DNA of 64,000 nucleotides from Mantis religiosa (taxonomy: Eukaryota > Arthropoda > Insecta > Mantodea > Mantidae), in assembly GCA_030765055.1 (NCBI GenBank), contig CM060957.1, positions 196,227,835 to 196,291,834 on the forward strand. Reading direction: 5' to 3'. Position 1 is the stretch's first letter; each line of letters opens with the position of its first letter. The notes under the pieces are model-generated. The model was not told the DNA's origin. It did no database searches and was given only the letters and a program-made list of their open reading frames with translations. The position numbers and the translations under genes were made by a program. Positions 45,350 through 55,650 of the stretch are shown in pieces.

Positions 45350-46547
45350 ATGGCCATGGAATCGGCATTGGAAAAGCTTTTGCAGAAGATGAACGAATTA
45401 ACAGCGAAGTCGGAAGCGGCAAATAACAACTTGGCCGCGAAGATGAACGAGTTAACAACAAAAACAGAAGCGGCAAATAACAACCTGGCCGCAGAGTTGA
45501 AAGAAATAAAGACCGAATTGACCATAGAAATGAAGGCAGCGAACGACAGTCTGGCCGCGGAAATGAAGGAGGCGAACGAGCTCCTCGCCGCCAAATTTGA
45601 GGAACAGTTGGCCAGCGTGAGGGATGACTTGACGGAGCTGGGCAGGCGGATGGGCCAAGTGTACGCGCGTCGAGGACCTGGCGAACCGCTTCAATGACCT
45701 AGAGGAAAAGGCCGACAATAACGCCAAGTCCCTGAACGCCATGGTTGAAGACGTCGAAGACCTCGCGGACAGCGTAAACAACCTGGAGGGAAAGGCCGAC
45801 AGCAGCGTCAAGTCCCTGAACGCCATGGTGGAGGACGTCGTCGGCAGGAGACTGACGGATTTGAAGGCTGACGCACCGGGACGCGACACAACATCGGCGC
45901 GCGTCAAACCTCCGAAATATGACGGCGCGTCAACATTCGAGGTCTTCCGCCGCCAGTTCGACACAGTGGCCAACCACAACAGATGGTCACCGGAGGAGGA
46001 GGCCACACAGTTAATAGCCAGCCTCCAGGGACGGGCCGCGGAAATCCTAAACGCGATGCAGACGACGGCGGTGCCCAAGGACATCTGGGAGGCCCTGAAG
46101 AATCGTTTCGGGAACCACCGCTTAGCCGCAGCGTACCGCAGCCAACTAAAGGCAAGGTCACAGCAGCCGGGGGAGACGCTGCAGGAGTTAGCCATAGCGA
46201 TTGAGCAGCTAGCTAGCAACGCCTTGTTTGACCTGCCACTGGAGTTCGTATCCCGGGAAGCCGCCTACAACTTTGTCGGCGGGGTACAGGACACGGAGAT
46301 TCGTCAGCGCCTAATGCTCGGCGATTATAAAACCATCCACGAGGCGCTGACAGCGGCATTAAGGATGGAGGTGGCCAAGGTAGAATCTATCCCGACGTCG
46401 AGAACGAGGAGTGTCCGCTACGCCGGAGACAGAAGACCAGCTGTGGGATGCCGGCGAACACCTAGTGGCCTTTGTTGGGGGTGTGGACAGCCCGGTCACC
46501 TGCGGAGAGACTGCCCACACCAGGAAGAGCAGCCGGAAAACGAGTAA
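45350..46547 (+). pseudogene. Gypsy G4 gag (one frameshift, otherwise complete)
   Basis: The ATG at 45350 (MAMESALEKLLQKMNEL) begins a long coiled coil of repeated units: KMNELTAKSEAANNNLAA and KMNELTTKTEAANNNLAA, then ANDSLAAEMKEANELLAA. A frameshift near 45660-45670 separates this from the open frame 45741-46547. That frame holds two more repeats (NAMVEDVEDLADSVNNLEGK, then SVKSLNAMVEDVV), the capsid (RVKPPKYDGASTFEVF..., IWEALKNRFGNHRLAAAY) and an intact zinc knuckle CWGCGQPGHLRRDC at about 46472-46513. It is the best preserved Gag here. By family knowledge it forms the particle and binds RNA. Confidence 0.9.
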
Positions 46548-46559
46548 GGGCCGTCGTGG

Positions 46560-47085
46560 AGAGGGGCACGTCGGCGCCATTACCACCATCCCCTCGAGTG
46601 ACAATCCGCGCCGTCAGCCGGCGGATGGATGACAACCTCATCGCGGATGGTTGGGTAAGAGGAAAGCCGTGCCGCGTGCTGGTGGACACCGGGCGGCCGT
46701 GACCATCATCAGACCTGACGTGGCGAAGGGTTTGCCGACGAGGAAACCTAGCCGACCATACCAGCTTGTGACGGCATCGGGCGACAACATGCCTGTGCAG
46801 AAGTAGGCCCTGCTGGAGCTGAACTTGGGACGGAGTGCCGTGCGTCTGTGGGTGTTCGTCGCGAAGGTGTCTGAGGAGGTGATTCTGGGACTGGATGCCC
46901 TCAGGAGCCACGAGGCGACGGTCGACGTCGGCAGGAAGGTCCTGAGGCTCAATGGAGAAGAGGTTATACTCCGTCAACCAGAAGAGCGCCTTGGAATTGG
47001 CAGGGTCGTCTTGAGCGAAGACGTGGTTGTCCCCGCGAGGAGCGGAGTGATAGTGACGGCGCGACCGGACGGCCAGACAAAGGTG
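46560..47085 (+). pseudogene. Gypsy G4 protease and linker remnant
   Basis: The protease start RGKPCRVLVDTG (about 46660-46695) has one base missing right after DTG, so the frame is lost. LLELNLGRSAVRLWV follows after a TAG (46804). The linker frame 46825-47085 (EEVILGLDALRSHEATVDVG, SEDVVVPARSGVIVTARPD) leads into the deletion point. Confidence 0.82.
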
Positions 47086-47330
47086 GGGTTCAGAGGCAGC
47101 AGAAGTACGACTTCACCTCGGAATATCGCACAGGGAAGAGTCACGGTAACGCGGACGCTATGTCCCGAAGACCCTGCCCAAAAGAGTGCGGCCAATGCAC
47201 AAGAGTGGAAGGGAAGGAGCGTGCCGCAGCAGTTCGAGTAGTCACGGCAGTGCCTGCGGATGGCTGGGATAGCGCATGCCTAAGGAGGGAGCAGCTGGCG
47301 GATGCAGACTTGGGGCTACTCTTGAGGGCA
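47086..47330 (+). pseudogene. Gypsy G4 RNase H tail after RT deletion
   Basis: At GACGGCCAGACAAAGGTGGG the linker runs straight into the end of RNase H (EYRTGKSHGNADAMSRRPCP). The whole RT and most of RNase H, about 1.5 kb in G2, are missing. In G2 the two places share 14 identical bases (12741-12754 and 14261-14274), which explains the fusion point. Confidence 0.85.
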
Positions 47331-47672
47331 TGTGGAGAACCTGGTGGACCACCTCCACGACATGCACGAGATGGCTCGCCAGAACATCCAGAAGGCGAGC
47401 GACCGCATGAAAACCCGAGACGACAGGCAAGCCAACAGCCAAGGGTTCCAGCAAGGTGACCTGGTCTGGTTGTACCGCCCGACCCGGACCAAGGGGCGCT
47501 GCCCGAAGCTTCAGCAGCCATGGCAAGGACCGTACCGTGTGGTGAAGAGGATTAACGACGTGGTCTACCGCATCCAGAAGGTGCCCCGAGGAAAGATGTT
47601 GGTGGTACACCTGGATCGCCTGGCGCGCTACGAAGGCGCTGTTCGGGACGACCAGCCTCTAGGAGGGAGGAG
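47331..47672 (+). pseudogene. Gypsy G4 integrase C-terminal part
   Basis: At ATGTGGAGAACCTGG the sequence jumps again, from the segment after RNase H to the integrase C-terminus: ENLVDHLHDMHEMARQNIQK, QQGDLVWLYRPTRTKGRCPK and QGPYRVVKRINDVVYRIQKV, ending before the 3' LTR. The integrase catalytic core is gone. The frame 47332-47706 is open. The element cannot encode its own RT or integrase. Confidence 0.85.
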
Positions 47673-47886
47673 TGTCACCCTGGAGATAGGCTCGCGAAGC
47701 CGATGAAAAATGATGGCCGATCGTTACCAGAAGTGTGAGACAGTTGAGGGTAGAGTGAGAGAAAATAAACAGTTTGAGGTTAGCTAGCAAACTGTAATGG
47801 TGACGAATGTATTTGCTAGGAAAATGAAGTGTAGTTTTTGTGTTTTGTAACCTCGTTTTATCATTTCACGAACCCACAAAGTCACA
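47673..47886 (+). mobile_element. Gypsy G4 3' LTR
   Basis: 214 bp, TGTCACCCTGGAGA... to GTCACA. The second TSD ATAT follows at 47887-47890, so G4 (45097-47886, 2790 bp) is a complete insertion with both LTRs. Confidence 0.92.
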
Positions 47887-48225
47887 ATATGAACCAACGA
47901 GATTGTTTTATCTGCAGTATATTCAATGTGCGCATAGAAGGTAAATGTGCTTTCTAAATATATTCCGAGGTATTTTAATTCTTGGGTTTGGTTAAGTTTA
48001 TGATGATTCAAAAATATGTTGACATCTCTATGTGCATTTCTTCTTCTTGTGATAAATAGAACCTTGGATTTCTTTTGGTTAAATTGAGTTATGTTTTCAT
48101 CAGCCCATTTTTGGATTTTCCTAAGATCGTGATTTGCAACGTTCTCTGCTTCTGATTTGTATGCTCCTCTTGTCATTACTACCAGGTTGTCTACGAACGC
48201 GATCACCCTTGTCCGTTGATCATAT
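47887..48225 (-). mobile_element. LINE L4 RT palm piece between two Gypsy insertions
   Basis: The minus-strand frame 48206-47891 has IAFVDNLVVMTRGAYKSEAE, the RT catalytic box with FADD changed to FVDN, then WADENITQFNQKKSKVLF and LKYLGIYLESTFTFYAHIEY. It joins in frame to the L4 pieces on both sides once the Gypsy insertions and one ATAT each are discounted. The lost catalytic Asp means this copy could not retrotranspose. Confidence 0.88.
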
Positions 48226-48766
48226 TGTCACACGAGCGTTGGAACACCCTATGAAAGCAGCTGAGAGCGGGACACGAGGGAGGTCCGTGTTAGCTACGCC
48301 CTCCCCTCGTTTGTCTTATAGTGGTGACAGGGACGGCTAGGGAAAGAAACATAATTGTGCGGTCTGTTTCTCTTCCCCCTGTGTTCCAGAAATTACGGGA
48401 TCGTTCATCATCTGGAAACGTCGAGAAGACGGCGAGATGCCTATAAAAAGGGCTGCAGCTAGTCAGTCAGTCAGTCAGTTGTTTAGTGAGGAGACAGTTC
48501 AGTTCTTGGTGTAAGTGTTAGTCAGTGACGTGTTAATGAACGAGAAGATTGTGCAACGGAAGACTGTACGTAACTGTGTATGAGCATCGGAGTTGATGTA
48601 AACGCGAGTACAAGTGAAATTGTAACGGACGAACTGGTGAATTGTAATTGTGTGCAGTACGCAATTCTGTGTAATTGGCAAGAGTTTAACTGTAAGTCGG
48701 TGGAAATAAAGAACAGTTTTGAGTGGTGAAGTTGGACTTTTCATTTCACGAACCCACAAAGTCACA
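48226..48766 (+). mobile_element. Gypsy solo LTR
   Basis: 541 bp from TGTCACACGAG to GTCACA, with TSD ATAT at 48222-48225 and 48767-48770. Inside are a TATA box CTATAAAAAGG (48441-48451), a run of AGTC repeats (48461-48479) in the expected leader start, and AATAAA (48705-48710). No internal region is present, so it arose by LTR-LTR recombination of a full element. Related to the G2/G3 LTRs. Confidence 0.92.
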
Positions 48767-50330
48767 ATATTCTAAATTCAGTATCGAATTGTACATTATG
48801 TTCCAGGAACCTGGACCACAGCATGATCCTTGAGGGCAGACTTTTTGTACTTCTCTTTCTGCAGTATAGTTGTTCACTGAAAATACTGCACTTCTGTTGC
48901 TGAAGTAACTCACTACTAAATTATATAAATTCTTAGGACATCTAAACTGTCTTAGATTCTTGATTATGCTAGGCCACCAAGCTGCATCAGAGGCACCTTT
49001 GACATCAAGACTAATGACTACTACAATTTCTTTTGACTTCAAGCATATATCGATGAAAGATTTAACTTCCATTGCAGCGTCAAATGCTCCCCTTTGGGGG
49101 GTAAATCCAAACTGGTTATTGTGTAGCAATTTATTGCTGTACATATGGTGTAGTATTCTGTTGATCATACGTTTTTTAGTACTTAACCTCCGCTATTTAA
49201 TAGGCTTACTGGTCTGTATTTTGATGCATCTTGGCAGTCTTCATTTCTGGGCTTAATTATTTCTAATAACAATGGACTGCTTCCAAGCTTTTGGAAAGCA
49301 TCCCTTCTTTAAACATGCGTTGTATACTTGCGTGGAGAATAGAGGGAGATTTTGGAAAGCTCTTGTAATTATGTTGCTAGATAAGCAGTCCTTCCCTGGA
49401 GATTTCTGTGGATTTAATTTTTGTATACTAATGATGATTTCTGCAGTTGTGAAAGGTTCTTCAATTTGTTTCCTAATTGCTTTGTTGTCACTATCTTGAT
49501 TGTCTTCGGGTACAAAGTATTCTAACATATCCTTGATTGTATTTTCAGTATCTGTGGTAAATGTTCCATGTCTTTTTGTAGGGTAGTCAATCTCACAGCA
49601 GTTCTGAGTTTGCTGGAAGCTAATTTGTATACTAAACCCCAAGGATTGGTATCATCACATACTGTGCAAAACGCTTTCCATGACTTCAGTTTTGCATCTC
49701 TCATTTTTCTATCGTACTCCCTTTTCCCATCCAGCTATTTTTCTTTCCTCTCCTGTCATAGATTTTTGCCGGTGACAGTTCTTTGGTATCTTTTCCGCAG
49801 TGCATTTGCCCATTTTCTTATTCTAGTTAGTTTGTCTGTCCACCAAGATGCCGTCTTCCCTTTTATCGACTGCACCTGTTGAAACTTTGAATGCTGCATT
49901 ATTAGCTGTTATGATACATGAAAAGGCAAGTTTTGCCATTTCCTCTGCATCAATTTTACTTGCTACTGTCCTGTTTAGTTCCTGATCTAATTTTGGCTAG
50001 TTCTCTTCATTATAGTGGTAATTGAATTTAGATATCACCGTGGAAAGGAAAATAGTATCTAATTTCTTGAAATCTTCATTGTTGACTATGTACTTTGCTC
50101 TCATGTGGTCGATGCCAATTGTGGACGTCTTTTCAATCTGCTTTGTAAGTTTGAAAGTTAATATCTTGTGAATCAGAGCAGCTTTCTGCGGAGCCACAGG
50201 TCCACTCACTGACATGCCTTAACAACTTATTGTTAACAATAGTTAGGTTGATATAACTGCTGCCTTTTCTAGTTTCAAATGTAGGCTCCGATCTAGTATT
50301 CACTATGTTTAAGTTGGACATTTATAGAAA
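48767..50330 (-). pseudogene. LINE L4 RT fingers and palm, endonuclease C-terminus
   Basis: From 50330 down on the minus strand: the endonuclease end (MSNLNIVNTRSEPTFETRKG, SSYINLTIVN, VSEWTCGSAESCSDSQDI), a linker (MRDAKLKSWKAFCTVCDDTN, PWGLVYKLASSKLR at about 49700-49600), then RT (NPQKSPGKDCLSSNIITRAF, GCFPKAWKQS; after a frame change INRILHHMYSNKLLHNNQFG, FTPQRGAFDAAMEVKSFID, VVVISLDVKGASDAAWWPSI, CPQGSCCGPGSWNIMYNSIL). The WWPSI and PQGSCCGP motifs are typical of R1-type LINEs. Several frameshifts occur. Confidence 0.88.
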
Positions 50331-50800
50331 ATCTTCCATTGCTGTCCCCCTGTGATTTGTTGTTACGTCATACCACGTTTTACTTCTGGCATTAGTGTCT
50401 GCTGCAATAAGTAAACCACTCCCCTTTATATAGTTTGTAATTCATTCTGTTGTCCTCAAATTTACCTCAATATCTTGTGTAGAATCAAAATATAAACAAG
50501 CTGTGTAAAACTTCATTCTTTTGTATGTTATTCCTGCGACGACAGTGTCTTCGTCAGAGAGCTGTTAATAAGAATGGCATCTGTGTCTTAGTTGCTTATA
50601 AGCATTGCTGACCTTTTCCTTCCCTTAACACACTTGTAAGTTCTTAATAATTTAAGCACTCCCGCTACATTACTGTGTATGGTGTAAGGTTCTTGTATAA
50701 AGGCAAGGTCAATGTTACTGTTGTTCATATTATATATAATATTATTCATTACTATTATTTTATGTTGCAAATTAACCCTACACATCGTAGATAATTCTTC
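50331..50800 (-). pseudogene. LINE L4 apurinic-type endonuclease N-terminus
   Basis: The minus strand reads RVNLQHKIIVMNNIIYNMNN, NIDLAFIQEPYTIHSNVAGV (catalytic QEPY box) and GRKRSAMLISN. After frame changes come VAGITYKRMKFYTACLYFDS and LLIAADTNARSKTWYD (AADTNA box). This is the APE-like nicking domain of R1-type ORF2. The first ATG in frame is at 50785. It lies just downstream of the ORF1 zinc knuckles. Confidence 0.85.
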
Positions 50801-50824
50801 CCTCTGTCCGCGAGACCATCCATG

Positions 50825-51125
50825 CTAATAGTCAATTTTGTCCATATTCTTCTTCAGGGCAGTTTTATAGCATGGGCAGCTTTTATCAAGCGATGAATGG
50901 TTCTCACTTATAGGCATTGATCCATTGTATTTGTTATAATTTATGCAATTGATGCATCGGTGGTTTTCTTCAGGTGCTTGGCATTCGTTCCTTCTATGAT
51001 TTCCAGAGAAATGTGGACATACTTGTTCCCCTGTGCATTCCTGGGCTCTATGGTGGCATTTACAGCAATTATGGCAACATGTAACTGACAGGTAGTCGTC
51101 ACTATTACGTATGTGCCAGTCTAAT
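50825..51125 (-). pseudogene. LINE L4 ORF1 C-terminal zinc knuckles
   Basis: KLDWHIRNSDDYLSVTCCHN opens a region with CCHNCCKCHHRAQEC, CPHFSGNHRRNEC and CINCINYNKYNGSMPISENH. These are three CCHC-type knuckles in which one Cys is changed to Phe (CPHF). They end ORF1 about 40 bp before ORF2 begins. The 5' part of ORF1 is missing: at about 51125 the frame runs into Gypsy G5. The 139-codon frame that spans both is a chimaera. Confidence 0.82.
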
Positions 51126-51760
51126 TTAGGTTTCCTGCCCGAAAGGCGCCTCGGTTTTCTCGACGGCAAACCCTTGGCCACGACACGATGGTCACGGCTG
51201 CCCCGGTGTCTAGGAGCACGCGTCTCGGTTTCCCCTCCACCCAACCCTCAACGATGTGGCTGTCATCCAAACACCTGCAGACAGCGCGCAGTGTCACTCG
51301 AGGAGATAGTGGTGATGGCGCCAACATGCGCCTCTCCACGACGGGTGTTACTCGTTTACTGGCTGCTCTTCCTGGTGTGGGCAGTCTCTCTCCAGGTGTC
51401 CCGCCTGTCCAAATCTCCAGCACAGGCCACTAGGTCTCCGCCGGCGTCCCTCGATTGGTCTTTGGTCTCCATTAAAGCGGATACTCCTTGTCCTGGAAGT
51501 CGGGGTAGCTGCCACCTTGGCCGCCTCCATCCTCACTGCTGCCGTTAGCGTCTCATGGATGGTTTTGTAGTCGTCTAGCATTAGGCTCTCGTCCAATTAA
51601 GCCGATCCGCTTGCCGAGCCCCATGACGTCCTCCTTCACGCCGGCCAACTGTTCCTCAAATTTGGCGGCGAGGACCTCGTTCGCAACTTCATTTCCTCCA
51701 TCTTCTCAGTGAGGTTGTCGTTAGCCGTCTTCGTTATTCTATGCCCGAAGCTTTCATGAG
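51126..51760 (-). pseudogene. Gypsy G5 gag-protease fragment
   Basis: From 51760 down on the minus strand: coiled-coil end (EKMEEMK, NEVLAAKFEEQLA-like), an internal deletion of the capsid N-terminal half at about 51605, LDDYKTIHETLTAAVRMEAA, SGLCWRFGQAGHLERDCPHQ (zinc knuckle with the second Cys changed to Phe), then in another frame EGKPRRVLLDTGAAVTIV with the intact protease DTGA. It stops at LINE L4 ORF1. No LTRs. Confidence 0.85.
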
Positions 51761-52491
51761 CATTGTAGCATTTTATGATTAACCCTTTACTACTTATGCC
51801 CCAGTCTTGCTGTAGTAGCTAAACCGGTTCTCATATCACTTTCTGCGGTGCCTCAGCACAATCGATTGGAAAAGCCATGTTCGTTAAAGTGATACGTTTG
51901 GACTGGCCATCCATTCAAAGCTAAACATCGTGAGTTATTAAAGTATTAAGGTAGGCAAGTATTAAAGTTGTTCTTTAATTTAAATATTGCAGTAACTCTT
52001 AAAGGCAATAAATACCAAATACAGAAATATCATGTCACAAAGGTGATGTGTAATGCTGCAGATACTTAATAGCTAATCATTGTTACGTTTAATCTGTCAA
52101 ATTATTTTTCATGAGTATTATGGAACAACAGTTTACGAAATACAAAATGTGATGGTTCCCAACTTTGCAGTTTGTTTTAGGTATATCTAATATCTGACAA
52201 TGCTTTTATCTTTATCCAAAACATTTTAAATACACTAGCAGGTTTAACATTGGTACATTTGCTCAGTAAGCTAGCTCAAGTTATAGTAGCATTGACATAA
52301 AGAGACAAGTATCTGTAGTTTTAGTTCTGGACATATCCTTGATATACTTGAAGCTTTCTAAGAAGTTGTTTGTACAATAACAGAACACTGGAGTGTAGTG
52401 TCATTTGAACAATTATTGATGGCTTAAAAGAAAGTAATGGTAAAGTTTATGCATATTTTTTAGTATATATAATATATTTCTCTCGTTACAG
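51761..52491. other. Interval upstream of ZNF-B exon 1
   Basis: AT-rich and probably intron or promoter-proximal sequence of ZNF-B, ending in acceptor TTTCTCTCGTTACAG. No first exon could be recognised. Confidence 0.45.
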
Positions 52492-52539
52492 ATTTGTTTC
52501 TAAAAGCAAAATCTGCATCTGATTCAAAAGCGATTTGAA

Positions 52540-52947
52540 ATGGATAAGAGAATAGAAATCAAAGAAGAGGGTCCACTTACAGATGACATAACCTCACAGA
52601 ATGAGAGAGAGTTCTTTCAGAAGGTTGTTTCTATAAAGACAAGTACTGATACTGTACTTCTGGATACTGATTGTGACACGACAGTCAAAACAGAAATTAT
52701 ATCAGAGACTCCTTTTATCAAAGAACATGCAAAACAGATTAAGAGCGAAACTGATATATGGAGCAATGACTGCAAGATGGATAAAAGCAATGAAGTTCTG
52801 CAGGATGAAGGGGAATTTCTTGTAGAGGATCCTGAAATGATTGATAAAAAATACAACAGTGATTATAAAATTGATAACAAAATAGAAATTAAAGAAGAAC
52901 CTTGGTGGCTGGAAACAGAAACTTCATCAATTGGTAATAATACTAAG
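52540..52947 (+). CDS. ZNF-B exon 1, acidic K-x-E-rich N-terminus
   Basis: 136 codons from ATG 52540 to AAG before donor GTAAGTTATG. The exon likely begins at 52492, giving the same 48-nt 5' UTR part as ZNF-A. It is acidic with IKEE, VKTE, IKSE and IKEEP motifs (possible SUMO sites). The tail KIEIKEEPWWLETETSS is identical in ZNF-A. It has no indel against ZNF-A exon 1 and about 29 changed residues of 136. The open, indel-free state suggests coding constraint until recently, even though the finger exon of this gene is broken. Confidence 0.8.
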
Positions 52948-53681
52948 GTAAGTTATGTAGAAACCTGGTGAGTTAGACTGAGCAATGTTTTGTCATAAGC
53001 TTGCCAATATATTCTGTCCTATTGCCGAATATTACAATATTTTGTCCTTAAATAAAGAGTAAACTGAAGTCACTGATTCAAAGACAATAGTCGACCTAGA
53101 CATAAACATTTAAACCCATAACCTGATAGGCAGTTTAACTCAGAACAAGCTTCTTTGTATTCTCAAAAATATTGCGCCTACTTTAGTAAGGCTGATTGTT
53201 AAATATAACACGATTAGTGTTTACAGCTATGTTTTGTACTAACTAACAAATAGTTTCCGGAAAAATTTATAAGTAAGTGTTGTTTAGTGTCATTAATCAA
53301 CTCCCTTTAAATTTAATTTAAATACTTTTGTGTTTGTATCACTCCATGCCATAGAGAGGAGACCAGACAACAGATACTAGTTGGAGAGAGGTTCAAAATG
53401 AAGGCAGTGGATTCTAAAACTAGTTGCTCGATAATATAAAAATGTAAGTGGCAAAATGTCAATAAACCAACTACAAAGATTTTTCCAATTAGTTTTGTAT
53501 TTCTTTATAAAGTGTAAGAAGGTTTCCTTTCATGCCTGTTTATTCAGCCAAACAATAGTAACCTTCGATATATCGAGATTTAACTGTACTGGAACACCAC
53601 AGTGAAGCGAAATAGTTATTAATTTTTAGATGAGTCGTGTTTATTACAAATCTGCTTCATTTTCGTACCTATTTTGAGGAC

Positions 53682-53722
53682 ATGTTTCGCAAATCATCGT
53701 TTGCATCTTCTGCTCTTATGTG
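53682..53722 (-). ncRNA. Hammerhead-like motif of the PLE, degenerate
   Basis: On the minus strand: CAGAAGA (CUGANGA with U to A), T, GCAAA-CGATGA-TTTGC hairpin (stem II), GAAAC, ATGTC and CTC, with GAG upstream as a 3-bp stem I candidate. The layout equals that of 23186-23226. GUC is a standard cleavage triplet, but the core U change argues against activity. Confidence 0.45.
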
Positions 53723-54195
53723 ACTAAAGCTTGATCCAGTGGTGTGGTGGGTGTGGGTATTCTGGAGTTGCTGCTGCCATCTGTTGATTTCATGATGAAC
53801 TTAAATGTGGGATTCTCTTCTGGCGGGATTTCAAAGTTCATTAGTTGGTTTTTATGCTTTTCTATGTATATTCTCTCCCATATGACGAGTTCACTATGTT
53901 CTTGTTCGTATTTTAGTAATTCTGTGCTATCTTCAATTTCATGATTTTCAGACCAGAAATGAGCTGCTATTGCGGACTTATCAATATTTTTGTATCTTAA
54001 GTGCCTGAAGTGTTCTTTCTTTCTAGTGCCTATGTTTCTTTTTGTCCTCCCTATGTAAATTTTTTCACAGTCTTTACACTTAATCTTGTAAATGCCTGAC
54101 TTTTCCTCTGGTTTTATCTTATCAGTATTATTACTGTGAAGTAGGTTTTTAATGTTGTAATTGTTTTTGGTGTCAATGTAATAAATACGACTCAT
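53716..54195 (-). pseudogene. PLE GIY-YIG endonuclease domain
   Basis: 159 open codons. The block KSGIYKIKCKDCEKIYIGRT has the GIY and YIG strands. NIGTRKKEHFRHLRYKNIDK carries the conserved Arg helix, KSAIAAHFWSENHEI the His/Asn block, and ELVIWERIYIEKHKNQLMNF the catalytic Glu and Asn. CKDC within the domain is the Cys pair typical of PLE endonucleases. The RT is missing through 5' truncation; the first Met at 54195 lies in the inverted end and is not a real start. In the family this domain nicks target DNA. Confidence 0.87.
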
Positions 54196-55405
54196 CTAAA
54201 AATTAATAATAGTAACCTTGTTTTCCTGAATGCTAATGTGATTGTAACTAAACCGAGTAAATGGCATGTATTACATTTTGTAGCGTAACGTAAGTGTTGC
54301 ACATTGTTAGGAAAGTAATCACTTACACCAATTTCATTGCAGGCGTACTCTTTAGGAGCTGAATATAGTAGAAAAAAATTACATAAAGGTGGAATTTGTA
54401 TATATGTTAGAAAAGATCTAACATATATACCAAAAAAAAGATCTTAAGCTTTAGCTTTATCCAGATTTTGTTATGCGAAAGATCTCGAACTCTGTGCAGT
54501 CTAGTTAACTGGAAGTCATTTGAACTTAGTCATAGTAGCCATTTACCGATCTCCCCTAGGAAAATTTCAAATTTTTAAAAAGCAATTAGAATAAGCTCTG
54601 AACTTTCTATTAAAACCAAAAAGTGAAATAATAATTTGTGATGAAATAAATGTGGATTATCTAAATTCGAGTCTTCAAAGGGACCAGCTTAGTTTCTTAT
54701 TTACCACATGACACATACAGTTAACTTTCCAACAAGAATCCAAAATAATTCAGCCTCAGCTATTGATATTATATTTGTAATTTCACATATAACTAAAGTT
54801 TGCTCTGTCTCATCAAAAATTAATGGACTATCAGATCATGATGCACAAATTCTAAGGATTGATCAGATAAATTTAAAACTCAATCCTAAATACACTTAAA
54901 CGAAATATAGGGAAATAAATGAAAATACTCTGAAGGAATTTAGTACAAACGTTAAACTTGAATATTGGAAACATACTTATGAGATTAATTGAACCAACAA
55001 TATATATAATAGCTTTCTTCAATGCTCTTAAACCCACTTTAAATTTTGCTTCCCATCTAGCATTATTTTGGATATTATTATCTAATGTTAATTTGGATAT
55101 AACAAAAAAGTTGAATATTAATTATGGAGGTAAAGAAGCAGCAATAGAATTTCTGAGATAAAGTTTCACAAACTTTGTTCCTACATTTAAAGTGTTTAAC
55201 TACACATTCTGAAATAAATAAAATTATTGACTCTTTACAAGTGAAGAATTCTTCTGGTTATGATGAAATAACTACAAAAATCTTAAGATGTTGCTTCTCA
55301 CAAAATAGTATGAGTCTATTATGCAATGAGTGTCTAAAAGCTAGAATTTTCCCTGACAATGAAATGCACAATTGTTAAACCTCTTTTCAAAACAGACGAA
55401 TGCAA

Positions 55406-55650
55406 TAATCTTAGCTAATTGATGGAAATTAATCATTTCTCCACACTAGCCTTATATAGGCTAAGATCTTTGATAGAGTCAACATGAAAAATTAAATGCC
55501 ATGGCTGGGAATTGAACCACGGATGTCCTGGATTCCGTCCAGTCACCATGGTAGCTCAATGGGCTGGAGCGACTGGATGCAAACCAGGAGATCCGTGGTT
55601 CAAATCCCAGCCATGGCATTGAACTTTTCATGTTGACTCTATCTATCAAA
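55406..55650. mobile_element. Palindromic tRNA-derived SINE pair, copy F3
   Basis: 245 bp inside LINE L5, flanked by the 8-bp direct repeat GAATGCAA (55398-55405 and 55651-55658). The left minus-strand unit has body plus head up to TCCAGTC (about 55545). The right plus-strand unit starts CCATGGTAGCTCAATGGGC (A box) and has B box GGTTCAAATCC and an end at GACTCTATC. Unlike F1 there is no spacer: the two heads abut. Removing it rejoins the L5 RT frame (FKTDEC to YGPIS). The pair therefore inserted as one unit. Confidence 0.8.

Larger units (their letters stand above)
53566..54207 (-). mobile_element. Penelope-like element, 5'-truncated, with snap-back end
   Basis: 642 bp between 12-bp TSDs AATAGTAACCTT (53554-53565 and 54208-54219). 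On the minus strand it begins with ATTAATTTTTAGATGAGTCG (inverted 5' segment), encodes the GIY-YIG domain, then has a hammerhead-like motif (about 53722-53682), the direct partner of the inverted segment (about 53648-53619) and a unique 3' tail to 53566. The identical plan without ORF occurs at 23906-24001. Confidence 0.85.

Noticed and set aside
45452..46219. 255-codon minus-strand frame opposite Gypsy gag
   Set aside because: It is the shadow of the GC-rich gag ORF on the other strand, and its sequence is low-complexity Ser/Ala/Arg.
50825..51244. 139-codon frame with zinc knuckles and a Pro/Arg-rich start
   Set aside because: Its first 37 or so codons are Gypsy G5 read out of frame; only the part below 51125 is LINE ORF1.
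53566..53600. pogo-like terminal repeat (CAGTTAAATCTCGATATAT)
   Set aside because: The same sequence is the 3' tail of the mini-PLE at 23985-24001, next to the TSD in both loci, and no opposite terminal repeat or TA duplication exists.
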